This document shows, in pieces, positions 61,699 through 64,000 of a DNA stretch of 64,000 bases. Numbering within the stretch: position 1 is the stretch's first letter; each line of letters begins with the position of its first letter. Source of the DNA: Umbelopsis ramanniana AG (taxonomy: Eukaryota; Mucoromycota; Umbelopsidomycetes; Umbelopsidales; Umbelopsidaceae); NCBI RefSeq assembly GCF_025399195.1, contig NW_026252103.1:1-64000 (forward strand), written 5' to 3'. The notes beneath the pieces were generated by a model. It did not search any database, was not told where the DNA came from, and saw only the letters and a program-made list of their open reading frames with translations. Both the position numbers and the translations under genes were made by a program.

Positions 61699-64000
61699 TT
61701 ATGTGCGCAAGGTCACCTTGAGGGTGACGATTTCAAATGGCTTGATTTCAACGAGAGCGCCTTCAGCTTGCGCTTGGGATTGAGCTTGTTGTTGCATTTC
61801 AACAACGTCGTCGTCTAGGACCCGAAGGTTAGTGCTAAACGAGCTTACTCCGCGACGTCCATTGGTTGCGACGGCCTCAGTGGGCATTTCGTTCATATAG
61901 ATGGGTTCGCCTTGTTCATCCTCCAGGATATTGCACCGGTGAATAGATTTGATGGGCAAGGCACTAAAGGAAGAAGTTGGAGAGTGAGCCTAAATTTTAG
62001 AGCTATCAAAAGAAGTTGTTTTTTTTTTTACTTACGTGAGCAAACGAGCAGTAGCGTGACCACCATACGCTTCATAAAGTCGCAAGATAACGTCATCTGA
62101 GTCTTCAGCTCGTTTAATTGTATCCAATACGACATTAGGTGCTCCTTCAATGCGGAAATGAGAGATAGGGTCAGACAGCGCTGTAGCTTTGGCAGTCGAC
62201 ACCACTCGGCTAAGGAGTGGGACGTTGAACTTGAAGCCTTCAGCGACGACGTCGGATTGCAAAAAGTGGCCTTCGTGAGGGTAGACTGCATATTTGAATA
62301 CATGATGGCCTAAAGGAAAAGTGTGGAAGTCGATGGATGATTCGTTAATATGCTGCTTTGTACTATAGCACATTAAGAATAAAATATAGGAGTTCATCAT
62401 ACCAATATCACAGTTCGGGTCTGGTGCTTTTGGTGAACGGATGAGCGAGAGACGCACAACGTTTTCATGAGCTGCATAGCCGTACTTGCAATCGTTCAAA
62501 AGTGCCACACCATAGCCGTATTCCGACATATCCGCGAACTTGTGGCCGACGACCTCAAACTTTGCACTTTCCCATGAGGTGTTGTAATGAGTAGGTCTCT
62601 GGATGGTGCCAAATTGAGTCTCGTATGTGACCTGATCCGTCAAAATATTCCAAGCAAATTCCACTTTCTGCAAAGCGACCATATAATGTTTAGAATAAAG
62701 CAGGACATATCTGTAGTAAAACATGATGGTGACTTACCAAGAATTGGCGGTTTTCGTTCCAGTCCAATTCAGTCTCAAAGTCGATTCGCTTCGAAATAGC
62801 CGTGATGACCACAATCTGTCTCAATCGACTTGTCTCGGAAATCGTCTTTTCAATCAACAAGGATACTCTCAGAGGACCTTGCTCCAAAATCTGAACAGAA
62901 CCCTTCTCAACCTGTCTGCCCTTCTCCAAATGGTAAATTTCCGTATCCCTTTTTGAACATAACAAAATCAGCACTCTGTAACTTCAATTTGCCATGTATA
63001 CTTTTAAAGATTCTCACCAAGCGTCCCAGAAGAGTGGCACATCTTCATACATAGTGAACACGTTGCCTCGTTCGCCAGGTTTGATGAGCTCGCGGCCATT
63101 GCCGGCTTTGTCTCGTAACCCAACCAAGTGGCCAGACTTGTCGAACGTTGCCTTGATATAAATATTGTCGACAATGATATTATTGTTACGATCTGTTTCA
63201 AAAGTGACAGGTGTGAATGTTGGGTTTTCTTGCAGCAGGTATCCTCGGCTGCCAAAGGCAGGGACATCTTGAACTAGAGAGTTGAAAGTAGAGAAATGAG
63301 CAAGGAATCTTTATATACTGTTTGTTCAAAGTGCATATCAATATACCTAGAGCGTATCCGGTGCGCCCAAATGCAGAGTACTGCTTCATGGTGGGCAATC
63401 CTTCAGCAAGTGGGATTTCAATGATCTCAGTACGTGGCCAGCACAAGGAGTTGAACACCGCAAGGCCTATTCATGAACAGTCAATACCAAATGTTGCGCG
63501 AATTCAAGCAGAGGTTCAAATATTATACCTTTTTTGCCTTCAGAGATGTTGGGGTCGAGTTGGAGGACGGTGTCCAGCAATTCATCTCGCATCACAGTAC
63601 CCAAGGTATCAACTTCTGTGTGCATCTGTTGAGAGGAAATCATTATTAGGTGCTGTGTTTGTCGTTACGGTGTTGCCAAACGATGACGACTTACCCGTAA
63701 AACATCATCATACACCATTTCAATGGCAGAGCCGGGCAAGACATCGTGGAACTGCACAAGACACACCATTTTCCAAAAGCGCTCAACCTCAGACTTGGGA
63801 TAACTGACGTGCACAAAGGTTAGCCGTAAGCATTTGCGGTGATTACCAACATCCGCTGCGCAATAAGCATATATACGTACACAAATGAATATGGGTCTGC
63901 ATTCATGGCGAGAGTAGCTAAAATTTCGAGCTCACGCAACAAAAATTCACAAGAACGATTGTACCGCTTGGTAATCGCATGAGTAGTGTAGGTTCCACGA
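61699..64000 (-). CDS. Alpha-mannosidase, GH38 class, vacuolar Ams1-like; 5' part beyond window
   Basis: Nine or more exons on the minus strand, the rightmost running off the edge (64000-63881), then 63803-63695, 63625-63529, 63466-63347, 63273-63018, 62948-62738, 62667-62403, 62309-62036 and 61963-61699. Visible parts include FHDVLPGSAIEMVYDDVL and TLGTVMRDELLDT, then GRTGYAL and VPAFGSRGYLL. The rest of the beta-domain follows: FDKSGHLVGLRDKAGNGREL, EKGSVQILEQGPLRVSLLIE, TYETQFGTIQRPTHYNTSWE and HKFADMSEYGYGVALLNDCK. FHDVLPG with FRIEGAPNVVLDTIKRAEDS is the GH38 middle-to-C-terminal signature. Ams1 trims alpha-mannosyl residues from free oligosaccharides in the vacuole, reaching it by the Cvt route. 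The catalytic nucleophile region lies upstream and outside the window. Each junction kept frame when joined. Confidence 0.93.

Overview
This is a gene-dense stretch of a filamentous fungal nuclear genome. The genes are broken by many short introns (mostly 50-100 bp, GT-AG, often with a CTAAC/CTAAT-like branch site). The protein set (USP7/Ubp15, Num1-type PH protein, Pex24/DysF peroxin, Fpk1/NRC-2 kinase, Psp1, Utp18, Cbf1-like bHLH) is fungal. The intron density, the style of the proteins and a LINE-like CCHC zinc-knuckle protein at the left edge suggest an early-diverging fungus, most likely Mucoromycota. That placement is an inference; no rRNA or other marker is present. I joined exons by hand and checked frame across every junction. 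Genes whose start or splice choice stayed open are flagged.

Layout, left to right. 1-4012: the 3' part of a retroelement-like CCHC gene, then about 3.4 kb of AT-rich, mostly non-coding DNA with a small duplication flanking a poly(A) tract. 4013-10038: TXNDC17-like thioredoxin (+), glycerol-3-phosphate/DHAP acyltransferase (-), a small secreted Kre9/Knh1-like protein (+), and an endophilin-type BAR-SH3 protein (-). 10557-13142: a short hypothetical gene and ribosomal protein uL4 (RPL4, +). 13947-22291: Cbf1/USF-like bHLH factor (-), USP7-type deubiquitinase (+, 20 exons), and a Ras-family GTPase (+) whose reading frame requires a predicted 2-nt micro-exon. 23856-32722: Num1-like cortical PH protein (+), Pex24-family DysF peroxin (-), Rab11/Ypt31 GTPase (-), and a membrane-anchored protein with two CCCH fingers (+). 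33725-40689: PHD/extended-PHD chromatin reader (+), C2H2 factor with a GC-AG intron (-), and an ASXH-domain protein (+). 42187-47857: a VOC/glyoxalase-fold protein followed by two tandem paralogous PaxM-like FAD monooxygenases, the only part of the window that looks like accessory metabolism. 48127-58056: Utp18 (+), mitochondrial RsmH/METTL15 methyltransferase (-), Psp1-domain protein (-), a 143-residue basic protein with a PP1-docking motif (-), and an Fpk1/NRC-2 flippase kinase (+). 58670-64000: Aurora kinase (-) and thioredoxin reductase (+) sharing a 154-bp divergent promoter, then the 3' part of a GH38 vacuolar alpha-mannosidase (-), cut by the window edge.

Most genes are ordinary housekeeping loci with no operon logic. 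Several products act in polarised growth and membrane identity (Ras, Rab11, Num1, BAR-SH3, Fpk1, the acyltransferase, the peroxin), but this is not a physical pathway cluster. I saw no tRNA, rRNA, CRISPR or intact transposon. The observations I would follow first are the 2-nt micro-exon in the Ras gene, the tandem FAD monooxygenases with their VOC neighbour, the tail-anchor-like CCCH protein and the RVxF-motif small protein.
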